From contig JAJOJL010000050.1 of the NCBI GenBank assembly GCA_021208645.1, forward strand, positions 1-64,000: DNA of 64,000 nt. The letters run 5' to 3'. Positions 48,514 through 57,337 of this stretch are shown here, piece by piece. Made by a program: the position numbers and the translations under genes. Below the pieces are notes generated by a model. It was not told the DNA's origin. It saw only the letters and a list, made by a program, of their open reading frames with translations, and made no database searches. Source of the DNA: Bacillus sp. (in: firmicutes) (GTDB lineage Bacteria; Bacillota; Bacilli; Bacillales; Salisediminibacteriaceae). Numbering within the stretch: position 1 is the first letter of the stretch; every line of letters begins with the position of its first letter.

Positions 48514-49458
48514 ATGAAAAAAGCATATATTATTCATGAAAATGCTGAATGGACAAAGCCACTGATCGAAGCTTTAAGGGAAGAAAATGTTCCTTTTGAA
48601 GACTGGCATCTAGACGAAGGGGTGGTTCCACTAGATGAAGCTCCTCCAGAAGGTGTCTTCTATAATCGTATGAGCGCTTCCTCCCATACGAGGGGACATC
48701 GATTTGCACCAGAATTAACCCATGCCGTTCTTACTTGGCTTGAGGGCAATGGACGCAAAGTTTTTAACGGAAGAAACGCCCTTCAATTGGAGCTAAGTAA
48801 AGTCGCCCAATACGAAGCATTAAAGCGCTACGGCGTTTTGGTTCCAAAAACGACTGCTGCCGTAGGAACGAATGCCCTTCTTACTGCTGCAGAAAGCTTC
48901 CCGGCACCTTTTATTACAAAACATAACCGTGCAGGAAAAGGGCTAGGTGTCCATAAATTTGATTCTGCAGATGCTTTGAAGGCTTGGATGGAAAGTGGGC
49001 AGTTAGAGCCATCTGTAGATGGAATCATGCTGCTTCAAGAATATATTTCTGCACCTACGCAAACCATCACCCGCTGTGAGTTTGTTGCCGGTAAATTTAT
49101 GTATGCCGTTCGTGTGGATACATCGGAAGGGTTTGAACTTTGCCCTGCAGAAGCTTGTGCAATCGGTGAACAGTTCTGTCCAACAGATGGTTCCGAGCCT
49201 CAAGCACCAAAGGCCAAGTTTGAAATTATTGAAGACTATCAAAGTCCGTTAATTGAAAAATACGAGCGTTTTCTTCAAGGTGAGGGAATATATTTTGCTG
49301 GAATTGAAAATATTACCGATGCAGACGGCAACGTTTATACGTATGATGTGAATACGAATACGAATTACAATCCCCAGGCGGAGGAAAAGGCAGGAATCTT
49401 CGGCATGAAGGAAGTTGCACGAGCCTTAAAGCAAGAACTGGAGAAGCTCAATAAATAA
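48514..49458 (+). CDS. ATP-grasp domain protein (RimK-like)
   Basis: 314 aa. ATP-grasp ligase fold: FNGRNALQLELSKVAQYEALKRYGV, FITKHNRAGKGLGVHKF (phosphate loop), MLLQEYI and a C-terminal metal/catalytic segment GNVYTYDVNTNTNYNPQAE. RimK-like enzymes join an amino acid or peptide to an acid group; the substrate here is unknown. RBS TGAGGTG. Single gene between alkD (divergent) and yojF. Confidence 0.85.
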   Translation: MKKAYIIHENAEWTKPLIEALREENVPFEDWHLDEGVVPLDEAPPEGVFYNRMSASSHTRGHRFAPELTHAVLTWLEGNGRKVFNGRNALQLELSKVAQYEALKRYGVLVPKTTAAVGTNALLTAAESFPAPFITKHNRAGKGLGVHKFDSADALKAWMESGQLEPSVDGIMLLQEYISAPTQTITRCEFVAGKFMYAVRVDTSEGFELCPAEACAIGEQFCPTDGSEPQAPKAKFEIIEDYQSPLIEKYERFLQGEGIYFAGIENITDADGNVYTYDVNTNTNYNPQAEEKAGIFGMKEVARALKQELEKLNK

Positions 49459-49480
49459 TACCCTATGGATCTTATGAAAT

Positions 49481-49552
49481 GGCTCTGGTTGAAGCGTTGC
49501 CCGCGGCTTGCGAGTTCCTGTAGTATAAATCAACAACAAAGAATTACAGAGA
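49481..49552. mobile_element. short MITE derivative with target-site duplication
   Basis: 72-bp internally deleted copy: GGCTCTGG...GAAGCGTTGCCCGCGGCTTGCGAGTTCCTGTAG...TTACAGAGA, 22 bp after the ATP-grasp stop. It is bounded by a perfect 9-bp direct repeat TTATGAAAT at 49472-49480 and 49553-49561, which indicates insertion by transposition. Confidence 0.8.
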
Positions 49553-49630
49553 TTATGAAATAATACCTCAAGGTGCATGATAAAGGACATTTAATTTTAT
49601 TTTTAGTATGATAACAGTAATATCCCTGTC

Positions 49631-49673
49631 TGGCCAACAATCGACATCACTGAAAAAAGACTTATGTTGGCCA
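49631..49673 (+). promoter_or_regulatory. inverted repeat upstream of yojF
   Basis: Perfect 9-bp inverted repeat TGGCCAACA-25 nt-TGTTGGCCA, 73 bp before the yojF start. Could be an operator or mRNA hairpin; no known motif recognised. Confidence 0.5.
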
Positions 49674-49746
49674 ATGGAGAGACGCTAAAATTGATTGAAA
49701 CTGCTGAAAAGTGAACCTCAGTAGTTACGCTTCAGGAGGGAATAAA

Positions 49747-50097
49747 GTGAAACCGATCGACCCGCAAAAGGTCCACGAATGCTTAAAAAACCTGGCTGGA
49801 AAGAAATTATATGTTCATTTAGAAACAACTAACGGAGCATATGCCTCCCATAAGGATCAATCCTTTTTTCAGTCAGGTGCTTTTATAAGAAATGCAGAAC
49901 TAACTTTTTTACATGGAAAAATTAAAGGTAATGGTCCGTACAGAATTGGTTTAGAAACGAATATAGGCTGGCTGTACGCAGAAGGGTTAACAGAATGGGT
50001 AATAACAGACCAAGAACAAGTGCTATTTGCCGGTCATGACAATGAAGGAAAGCTTGCCATTGCTCTTCATTTAAGCGAGACTCCGTTTTCAAAATAA
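49747..50097 (+). CDS. yojF: YojF family protein (DUF1806)
   Basis: 116 aa, equal in length to B. subtilis YojF. Start is a GTG at 49747 after GGAGGGAATAAA, not the track ATG. Beta-rich, with GPYRIGLETNIGWLYAEGLTEW. Function unknown, but always beside the bacillithiol deacetylase gene, as here (109-bp gap). Confidence 0.9.
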   Translation: MKPIDPQKVHECLKNLAGKKLYVHLETTNGAYASHKDQSFFQSGAFIRNAELTFLHGKIKGNGPYRIGLETNIGWLYAEGLTEWVITDQEQVLFAGHDNEGKLAIALHLSETPFSK

Positions 50098-50205
50098 TGC
50101 TAAAGGAAATGGATGTGGTAGCTCTAAGACTTGCAAAAAGGTGCTTTTCCCATTTTCACAACTCTCCATTACCTAGTAAACCACAGTACTAAAGGAAGTG
50201 AACTG

Positions 50206-50871
50206 ATGGAACGACATGTGTTAGTAGTATTTCCCCATCCAGATGATGAAGCTTTTGGTGTAGCAGGGACCATCCTGTCTCACACGGAAGCAGGGACTCC
50301 CGTTACGTATATTTGCCTTACTTTAGGAGAAATGGGACGAAACATGGGTAGGCCCCTAATTGCCAACAGAGAAACATTGCCTGTAGTAAGAAAACAAGAG
50401 CTCATGGATGCCTGTAAGTTACTCGGGGTTACGGATTTGCGAATGTTTGGAATGAGAGATAAAACCGTTGAATTTGCGGATCAGGAATTGCTCATTAACC
50501 GTTTGCTGGAAGTGATGAAAGAAAGCAAGCCATCATTGGTTATTACCTTTTACCCAGGCTACGCCGTTCACCCTGACCACAATGCAACAGGAGCAGCGGT
50601 CATTCAGGCGGTCCAGCGCTTGCCGAAGGAAGTACGACCTGTTGTCCATGCTATCGCTTTCTCACAAGGGGCAGAAGATACGATTGGTCCTCCGGACGTC
50701 GTAAATTCCATAGATGCCTTCCTAGACAGAAAAATCCAAGTTATTGAAGCCCATCAATCGCAGACATCAGATTTTATTGAAGACTTAAAAGAGGCTGTCA
50801 AAAATAAGGATAAAGCAGCTATGACTCGGTTTTCTAAGGAAAGATTTTGGACGTATCCATTAGACAGTTAA
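50206..50871 (+). CDS. bshB2: bacillithiol biosynthesis deacetylase BshB2
   Basis: 221 aa LmbE/PIG-L family zinc deacetylase. Removes acetyl from GlcNAc-malate in bacillithiol synthesis (paralogue of BshB1; YojG in B. subtilis). Metal site HPDDEAFGVAGT at the N-terminus and HPDHNATG in the second half. The track start at 50131 is too early; ATG 50206 follows AAAGGAAGTG. Confidence 0.93.
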   Translation: MERHVLVVFPHPDDEAFGVAGTILSHTEAGTPVTYICLTLGEMGRNMGRPLIANRETLPVVRKQELMDACKLLGVTDLRMFGMRDKTVEFADQELLINRLLEVMKESKPSLVITFYPGYAVHPDHNATGAAVIQAVQRLPKEVRPVVHAIAFSQGAEDTIGPPDVVNSIDAFLDRKIQVIEAHQSQTSDFIEDLKEAVKNKDKAAMTRFSKERFWTYPLDS

Positions 50872-50882
50872 AAGGAATATAG

Positions 50883-50921
50883 AAGCGAGCAAGAGTTTTA
50901 ACAACTTTGCTCGCTTTTTTT
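50883..50921 (+). terminator. terminator of yojF-bshB2
   Basis: AAGCGAGCAA...TTTGCTCGCTTTTTTT right after the bshB2 stop. Confidence 0.88.
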
Positions 50922-50985
50922 ACTCCTTCTTTGGAAGAACTAGCATTTCCACAACTATCCTTCCCTTTACATTTTAGGGTTAACC

Positions 50986-51492
50986 TTAATTTTCAAGTTT
51001 CTCGTACTTATACGGCAAGGGTTTGCCTAAGTTGGATTGAAGAGCCTCTAACACTTTTTTTGAAGAAAGTACTTGAAAGGAGAAGGTGCGGTATTGGTTG
51101 GGAAACTTTGTTGTTATCTCCAACTGAAGATTTTCCATCTCATATCGAACAATTTGCTCCGTTTCAATAACTGTTTTAATTTTGCGGAAAACTGGAACAA
51201 ACAACAGAAACCTTTCAGTGATTACAAGAAATCCCCTTCTCTCCATTCGGAGTCTGACTGCATCTGTAATGATGATAGGATCCTCCTTCACCATCGCCCT
51301 CACTTTTTGCTTTACAATAAATCTTGCACCTAAATCCACTCCAAAAGTAAGGATAAATGCAATAAAGATACTAAACAGAGCAAAGGTCCAGCCATATTGC
51401 CAAAAGAGAATTCCACCTCCGACACCAAACAGGAGCCAACTAACAATATAACGAAAATATTTGTCTGTAACGGGCTTAGCTCTTACATTCAC
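50986..51492 (-). CDS. membrane protein of unknown function
   Basis: 168 aa. Two transmembrane helices near residues 14-50 (YIVSWLLFGVGGGILFWQYGW, FALFSIFIAFILTFGVDLGA), then a soluble beta-rich domain (RRGFLVITERFLLFVPVFRKIKTVIETEQIVRYEMENLQLEI) resembling bacterial PH/YcxB-like folds by pattern. GTG start with AAAGGAGGTGTTG. No partner genes. Confidence 0.75.
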   Translation of the reverse strand: MNVRAKPVTDKYFRYIVSWLLFGVGGGILFWQYGWTFALFSIFIAFILTFGVDLGARFIVKQKVRAMVKEDPIIITDAVRLRMERRGFLVITERFLLFVPVFRKIKTVIETEQIVRYEMENLQLEITTKFPNQYRTFSFQVLSSKKVLEALQSNLGKPLPYKYEKLEN

Positions 51493-51836
51493 TTCAACAC
51501 CTCCTTTTGTAAGAATATTTAGTAATTTAATATACCATAATATATGAGTATAGAAATAGTTTTTTCAGTTTTTTGAGGGTTCCCCTAATATAGACGAATT
51601 ACTTCGTGATTCAACAGCTATAATCGATTTTTCTGACAAAAATATGTCGTTAAAATTATGATAGGAAGAATTTTTACCTAATTACCCTTTTAGTGAAAAC
51701 CCTTTTGGAAAAAAATAGTTTCAGTTAGTTTAAAGGTAATTGTGAAACTGTTACAATGGTTGGTAGCGATAATAAAGCAATGAATCCATTGATGTAGGAG
51801 TGGATAGTTGCTAAAAAAAGTAAAGGGAGAATGTAC
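51493..51836. other. spacer with possible ampS promoter
   Basis: 344 bp between divergent genes. A weak sigma-A-like pair TTTAAA-17 bp-TACAAT lies at 51729-51757, 79 bp before the ampS start. No array or element recognised. Confidence 0.4.
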
Positions 51837-53069
51837 ATGAAACAGTTTGATGAGAAGTTAGAAAAATATGCAGAGCTTGCTGTGAAAATTGGTGTCAATA
51901 TTCAAAAGGGGCAGACGTTGGTGGTTAACGCACCTATCTCCTCTGCTGATTTCGTTCGGCTAGTTGCTAAGAAAGCTTATGAAGCTGGTGCGAAAAATGT
52001 GCATGTGGAGTGGAACGACGATGACCTGACACGACTAAAGTATGACATGGCTCCATTCGAAGCCTTTACGGAAGCACCAGTCTGGAAGGCAAAAGGATAT
52101 GAAGAAATGGCAGAAAACGGCGCAGCCTTCATGACAATTAAATCCACAGATCCAGAACTTTTAAAAGGTGTAGATCCTGAGAAAATTGCAGCAGCAAACA
52201 AAGCTGCTGGACAAGCGATGGATACATTTAGAAGTTACATACAATCAGATAAAATTAGTTGGCTTGTCATTTCTACCCCTTCCAAATCGTGGGCGGCAAA
52301 GGTTTTCCCTGATGCACCAGAAGAAGAACAAGAAGCAAAGCTTTGGGAAGCCATGTTTGAAGCTACAAGGGTGAACATGGAGGATCCTGTTGGAGCTTGG
52401 AAAGAGCATGATGAGAACTTAAGAAATAAAGCAGCCTTCCTGACAGAGAAGCAATACAAGCAGTTATCATTTACTGCTCCTGGCACAGATTTAAAAATCG
52501 ATCTCCCTACTGGACATATTTGGCTTGGTGGTGGTGGACCTAGTCAAGATGGCGTTCACTTTGTTGCAAACATGCCGACGGAAGAAGTGTTTACTGCACC
52601 TGCCAAGGATGGAGTTAACGGCACGGTACGAAATACAAAACCATTAAATTATGGTGGAAATACGATTGACGGCTTCTCATTAACATTCGAGAATGGCAAA
52701 GTGGTTGATTTTTCTGCGGAGGTTGGCGCAGATACGTTGAAACATTTGTTAGATACTGATGAAGGTGCACGTCGTCTTGGCGAAGTTGCCCTTGTTCCAC
52801 ATAGTTCACCAATTTCCCAATCGGGTATCTTGTTTTATAACACATTATACGACGAGAATGCCTCCAACCATATTGCCTTAGGTAGTGCCTATTCCACTTG
52901 CTTAAAAGACGGGGCAAAGATGTCGAAGGATGAGCTTGCTGCTCATGGGTTAAATACAAGTATTACACACGTGGATTTCATGATTGGATCTGCTGAAATG
53001 AACATTGACGGTGTTAAGGAAGACGGTACTACAGAAGCCATTTTCCGTAACGGAGAGTGGGCTGTTTAA
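51837..53069 (+). CDS. ampS: M29 family aminopeptidase
   Basis: 410 aa metallo-aminopeptidase of family M29 (AmpS/PepS/thermophilic T-type). FDEKLEKYAELAVKIGVNIQKGQTLVVNAP at the N-terminus, NMPTEEVFTAP with a metal glutamate, and a C-terminal HIALGSAYSTC...HVDFMIGSAEMNIDG region with metal His/Asp ligands. The ATG at 51837 is preferred to the one at 51831, which touches the AAAGGGAGA ribosome site. Confidence 0.94.
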   Translation: MKQFDEKLEKYAELAVKIGVNIQKGQTLVVNAPISSADFVRLVAKKAYEAGAKNVHVEWNDDDLTRLKYDMAPFEAFTEAPVWKAKGYEEMAENGAAFMTIKSTDPELLKGVDPEKIAAANKAAGQAMDTFRSYIQSDKISWLVISTPSKSWAAKVFPDAPEEEQEAKLWEAMFEATRVNMEDPVGAWKEHDENLRNKAAFLTEKQYKQLSFTAPGTDLKIDLPTGHIWLGGGGPSQDGVHFVANMPTEEVFTAPAKDGVNGTVRNTKPLNYGGNTIDGFSLTFENGKVVDFSAEVGADTLKHLLDTDEGARRLGEVALVPHSSPISQSGILFYNTLYDENASNHIALGSAYSTCLKDGAKMSKDELAAHGLNTSITHVDFMIGSAEMNIDGVKEDGTTEAIFRNGEWAV

Positions 53070-53085
53070 TTGAATGAGTGGTATG

Positions 53086-53122
53086 AGGTGTCTAAAGGGG
53101 AAACTCTTTAGGCATCTTTTTT
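53086..53122 (+). terminator. terminator of ampS
   Basis: AGGTGTCTAAAG-7 nt-CTTTAGGCATCTTTTTT, 16 bp after the stop; two mismatches in the stem. Confidence 0.8.
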
Positions 53123-53154
53123 GGTTTGGTATGGGAAAATTTAGTCTAGGTAAT

Positions 53155-53305
53155 TTGACCATTTTGGTAGTTTCTCGGGCCTTTCGGGTAAATTAAACCT
53201 TTTAATTTGACAGCTTCACTAGTTTATCCGGCTTTACGGGTAAATTGGACCTTTCAATTTGACCGCTTTGCTAGTTTATCCGGCTTTGCGGTCAAATCAA
53301 ACAAC
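53155..53305. repeat. tandem array R9, 52 bp period, hairpin units
   Basis: CGGGTAAATT at 53185 and 53237 and CGGTCAAAT at 53289: 52 bp each. The unit GGTAAATTG-GACCTTT-CAATTTGACC pairs as a stem. Lies 3' of ampS beyond its terminator. The remaining ~330 bp to alsT are AT-rich without further features apart from a CodY-like site. Confidence 0.88.
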
Positions 53306-53634
53306 CTACTAGAACGTGTTATCACTTCTAACGCGGGGAGATTGATCCGACCATCTATCACAATAATTATCCAGAAGGAAAATCACAATTAGGCACATAA
53401 ATTTTTTATCTAAAAAACCCTTGCTCAATATTTCACCCATGTGTTACACTACAAAAATAAACGAATAAACTGTAATAAAACAGATTGGTAATTATGTTTT
53501 CCATTACATATATATTCATCAATTACTTTCCCACACCAAGTTTATTCCGTCCTAAAATAGTGTAGTTAAACGCTATTATTACTCTATTTATACTTCCGAA
53601 AAAATATTTTTGTTTTTTACCAAAAAGTAATTCT

Positions 53635-53649
53635 AATTTTCGGAAAGTA
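53635..53649 (+). promoter_or_regulatory. CodY-like box before the amino-acid symporter
   Basis: AATTTTCGGAAAGTA matches 12 of 15 positions of the CodY consensus AATTTTCWGAAAATT, 41 bp upstream of the symporter start. Plausible for an amino-acid uptake gene; not conclusive. Confidence 0.5.
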
Positions 53650-53689
53650 TATATAATTAAAATCATAACATGTACAAGGGGGTATTAGG

Positions 53690-55060
53690 TTGAAAGCATT
53701 TGAAACTTTTATTGCCTCGGTTAATGATGTGGTATGGGGTCCACCAATGCTCATCTTAATCGTAGGTACAGGTGTATTTTTAACGCTTCGTCTTGCATTT
53801 TTACAATTCCGTACTTTGCCTTACGCGTTGAAACTCGCCTTTAGTCCGAAAGCTCAAGACAAAAAGTCACCTGGGGATATTTCACACTTCCAGGCATTGA
53901 CGACCGCATTGGCTGCTACTATTGGGACCGGTAATATTGCCGGGGTTGCTACAGCAGTAGTTCTCGGGGGTCCGGGTGCCGTATTCTGGATGTGGATTTC
54001 TGCTGTATTTGGTATGGCTACAAAGTATGCGGAGGCAATTCTTGCCGTTAAGTACCGTGTGAAAAATAGCCGAGGTGAATATTCTGGTGGTCCAATGTAC
54101 TACATTGAAAAGGGATTAGGATGGAAGTGGCTTGCTGTATTATTTGCCATCTTCGGTGCCTTCGCCGCTTTCGGTATCGGGAACTTAGTTCAGTCCTTTA
54201 ACGTATCCGATACATTAGCTGTAAACTACAATATTCCTCAAGTAGGAACAGGGATCGTACTTGCTGTACTAGCCGGACTTGTTATCCTTGGTGGTATTAA
54301 GAGTATCGGTAAGGTTACGGCTTATATCGTACCTTTCATGGCCCTTTTCTATGTGTTGGCTGGTCTTGTAATTATCTTTATGAATCTTGATCTAGTTGGT
54401 GCTGCAGTTAGCGCAATTTTCACCGAAGCATTCTCACCTCAAGCAGTTATTGGTGGTGGAATAGGTGCAGCTATCCGTTACGGGGTTGCTCGTGGAGTAT
54501 TCTCAAACGAAGCTGGTCTCGGGTCTGCACCTATCGCAGCGGCAGCAGCAAGAACAGACTATCCTGGTCGCCAAGCCCTTGTATCCATGACGCAAGTGTT
54601 CATTGATACAATCATTGTATGTTCCATTACAGGTATTTCTATTGTTATGGCAGGTCTCTACTTCGACGGCCAAAGTGGTGCTGCATTAACGTCTGCATCA
54701 TTTGAGTTCTTCTTAGGTGGTACAGGTGCCTTTATCGTAACGATTGGTCTCGTCTTCTTCGCCTTCTCCACCATACTCGGCTGGTCTTATTATGGGGAGA
54801 AGTGTTTCGGTTACCTATTTAAAGAAGAGAATGTTAAGTACTACCGTATTGCTTTCGTTATTGCTGTCTTCTTTGGAGCTATTGCTTCCCTAGAACTTGT
54901 TTGGGATCTAGCAGATGCCATGAATGCAATGATGGCCATACCGAACTTAATTGGATTACTGGCATTGTCTGGTGTGGTAGTTGCAGAGACAAACCGCTTC
55001 TTGAAGGTTGCTAAAGAAGAAAAGGCAGGAAAACGAAATCCTCCAGCAGCAAATGAATAA
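53690..55060 (+). CDS. alsT: sodium:alanine/glutamine symporter (AGCS family)
   Basis: 456 aa, about 11 transmembrane helices. AGCS hallmarks ALTTALAATIGTGNIAGVATAVVLGGPGAVFWMW and GVARGVFSNEAGLGSAPIAAAAART. Takes up alanine, glycine or glutamine with Na+ (alkaliphiles rely on sodium coupling). TTG start at 53690, seven bases after AAGGGGGT. A CodY-like site lies just upstream. Confidence 0.93.
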   Translation: MKAFETFIASVNDVVWGPPMLILIVGTGVFLTLRLAFLQFRTLPYALKLAFSPKAQDKKSPGDISHFQALTTALAATIGTGNIAGVATAVVLGGPGAVFWMWISAVFGMATKYAEAILAVKYRVKNSRGEYSGGPMYYIEKGLGWKWLAVLFAIFGAFAAFGIGNLVQSFNVSDTLAVNYNIPQVGTGIVLAVLAGLVILGGIKSIGKVTAYIVPFMALFYVLAGLVIIFMNLDLVGAAVSAIFTEAFSPQAVIGGGIGAAIRYGVARGVFSNEAGLGSAPIAAAAARTDYPGRQALVSMTQVFIDTIIVCSITGISIVMAGLYFDGQSGAALTSASFEFFLGGTGAFIVTIGLVFFAFSTILGWSYYGEKCFGYLFKEENVKYYRIAFVIAVFFGAIASLELVWDLADAMNAMMAIPNLIGLLALSGVVVAETNRFLKVAKEEKAGKRNPPAANE

Positions 55061-55093
55061 TAACCTAGTTTAATAGAGTTCAAGATAACGTGT

Positions 55094-55127
55094 AAAAAAG
55101 CCTGTTGCTGATGCAGCAGGCTTTTTG
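55094..55127 (+). terminator. terminator of alsT
   Basis: AAAAAAGCCTGTTGC-TGAT-GCAGCAGGCTTTTTG. Confidence 0.9.
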
Positions 55128-55314
55128 TATGTATAAAGATAGACTTCACTAGCTAAAACTTTGGAAAATACTTCACTAGACCGGGTGACACATTCACTCA
55201 TTTCGCATATTTAATAATCTTTTAGTATAAATATAAAATTACCTATTGCCCAAATTTAGTTTTTACATTAAAATGAATCATGTTGTATTTTTATTAATTT
55301 ACGAGGTGATTTCA

Positions 55315-56676
55315 TTGAGCAATTCTAATCAAGCACAAACATCAAATATATCAATTTGGAAATTTTTAATCCCATCATTAATTGGAATCGGATTATTTAT
55401 GATTCCTTTCCACTCCGGAGAAGGCGTATATAAAATTGCCGTTTCTGTGTTAGCCGATTGGCTAGGTGGACTTTTAGAAGGAGCTCTACCAGCAACCATG
55501 ATGGTCATTATCTTCATTAGTTTACTAGGAGTAATTATACAAAAGTGGGTGAAACCGAAGTGGATGACGGAAAGTCCGTTTTTCGTTAACCTATTCGATA
55601 TTAACCCTCTATGGTTTACGATTCGTTTTTTAGCAGCAGTATTAGTAGTTATGGTATTTTTCAATATTGGTCCAGAATGGGTACACGACGATTATACTGG
55701 TGGCCTTTTACTTTATGATTTGCTACCAATTCTCTTTACTATCTTTTTATTTGCTGGTCTATTTTTACCGTTACTATTAAATTTCGGTCTATTAGAATTT
55801 ATTGGGTCGTTATTGACAAAGGTTATGCGTCCTTTGTTTAAATTGCCAGGAAGGTCTTCTGTCGATGCATTAACATCATGGCTCGGTGACGGAACATTAG
55901 GGGTTGTTCTAACAAACAAGCAATATGAAGAAGGGTTTTATTCAAAGCGTGAAGCAGCTATTATCGGTACGACTTTCTCCATCGTTTCCATTACGTTCTC
56001 TTTAGTTGTATTGGAGTATGTGGGATTAGACCATATGTTTCTTCAGTTTTACGGAACGATTTTCTTAGCTGGTTTAGTAGCTGCGATTATAATGCCGCGA
56101 ATCCCGCCATTGTCTCTGAAACCGAATACGTATGCAAACGGCCAGGAAGGGCAACTTGATGAGTCCATCCCTGCAGGATACTCCTCTGCTTCTTGGGGTG
56201 TGAAACTTGCGAAAGAGCGGGCAGAGAAGAACAGTAATTTTGTTGAATTTTTCAAGTCCGGTTTCAAAAACGTGTTGGATATGTGGTTAGGTGTTGTTCC
56301 TGTCGTTATGGCTATCGGAACCATCGGGGTAATTATTGCCGAATATACGCCAGTGTTCACCTGGTTAGGATCACCATTTGTACCATTGTTACAATTGCTT
56401 CAAGTTCCAGAAGCTGCAGCCGCTGCCGAAACATTAGTAGTTGGATTTGCTGACATGCTTCTTCCAGCTATTTTTGCTGGTGGCATTGAAAGTGAGATGA
56501 CTCGATTTATTATTGCCTGTGTGTCTGTGACACAGCTTATCTACTTGTCTGAAGTGGGGGGCGTACTATTAGGGTCAAAAATTCCTGTAAAGTTTAGAGA
56601 TTTAGTGTTAATTTTCTTGTTAAGAACACTAATTACGTTGCCTATCATTACGTTGATTGCTCATATGATATTTTAA
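55315..56676 (+). CDS. YjiH-like membrane protein with nucleoside-recognition (Gate) domains
   Basis: 453 aa, around ten transmembrane helices. SLIGIGLFMIPFHSGEG at the N-terminus, central SWLGDGTLGVVLTNKQYEEGFYSKREAAIIGTTFSIVSITFSLVV (Gate domain), and a second Gate near the C-terminus (FADMLLPAIFAGGIESEMTRFIIACVSVTQLIYLSE). Family function is unproven; transport of nucleosides or organic acids is guessed. Start TTG 55315 six bases after GAGGTG, instead of the track's 55246. Confidence 0.85.
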   Translation: MSNSNQAQTSNISIWKFLIPSLIGIGLFMIPFHSGEGVYKIAVSVLADWLGGLLEGALPATMMVIIFISLLGVIIQKWVKPKWMTESPFFVNLFDINPLWFTIRFLAAVLVVMVFFNIGPEWVHDDYTGGLLLYDLLPILFTIFLFAGLFLPLLLNFGLLEFIGSLLTKVMRPLFKLPGRSSVDALTSWLGDGTLGVVLTNKQYEEGFYSKREAAIIGTTFSIVSITFSLVVLEYVGLDHMFLQFYGTIFLAGLVAAIIMPRIPPLSLKPNTYANGQEGQLDESIPAGYSSASWGVKLAKERAEKNSNFVEFFKSGFKNVLDMWLGVVPVVMAIGTIGVIIAEYTPVFTWLGSPFVPLLQLLQVPEAAAAAETLVVGFADMLLPAIFAGGIESEMTRFIIACVSVTQLIYLSEVGGVLLGSKIPVKFRDLVLIFLLRTLITLPIITLIAHMIF

Positions 56677-56714
56677 AAAGTGAATTTATGAGTGTTTAGG
56701 AGGTACTGATGACC

Positions 56715-56846
56715 GAGGGCGCTGAAAAAGTGGTGTTTTTCCACTTTTTCAGTCCCTCTAAGCAATGCGCGAAGCCGTTGCAATCTTTTGAAAGCCTACT
56801 ATGAGTGGGTTTTTCATAGTAGGCGCGCAACGAGCGGAGCCATTGC
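56715..56846 (+). repeat. double-hairpin element, copy C
   Basis: GAGGG-CGCTGAAAAAGTGG-TGTTTTT-CCACTTTTTCAG-TCCCTC, then GCAATGCGCGAAGCCGTTGCAATCTTTTGAAA, second hairpin GCCTACTATGA-GTGGGTTT-TTCATAGTAGGC, ending GGAGCCATTGC. Lies 38 bp past the YjiH-like gene in sense orientation and probably includes its terminator. Confidence 0.85.
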
Positions 56847-57129
56847 ATTTTAACTTTTCCAGTTTATTTGCTGTCTCCTGATGACCTGCACCTCATTTTT
56901 TGTTGGATTTGTGAGACTGAGAAAGGTGGGTTTAACTGGATAGAAGCCGGATTTTGTTAAATAACAGATGGTTTTAAGGTAAAAGAGAGCTTTTATGGGT
57001 TTTTGATGCTAGATTAGCAAGCAGAATTGAGGTTTTGGTATCAAGATGTAGGTATTTGCGGTGAAAAAAAGGGAAAATAGTGGTAATTAATTTCCATTTT
57101 AAGCTATATTGAGCTTGATCGTTTAATAG

Positions 57130-57245
57130 TTTGATGGTTTTTTGCGGGTGGTTGATGGTTATCAGCCCGGTATTGATGGTTAATGAGGGGGTGTTGATGG
57201 TTATCAGCCGGTTATTGATGGTAAATGAGGGGTCATTGATGGAAT
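57130..57245. repeat. tandem array R10, 21 bp period
   Basis: TTGATGG at 57152, 57173, 57194, 57215 and 57236, exactly 21 bp apart. Units alternate between TTGATGGTTATCAGCCGG and TTGATGGTTAATGAGGGG, so the full unit is 42 bp. Lies between convergent genes. Confidence 0.9.
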
Positions 57246-57283
57246 GCTTACATTAACTTCCAAATCACCACCAAACCAGCAAT

Positions 57284-57331
57284 AAAAAAATTGACTCAAA
57301 AGGGAAAAACCACACACCCCTTTTGAGTCAA
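57284..57331 (-). terminator. terminator of the FabG-like gene
   Basis: TTGACTCAAAAGGG-12 nt-CCCCTTTTGAGTCAA, followed by seven T on the minus strand. Confidence 0.9.
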
Positions 57332-57337
57332 CCTCTT

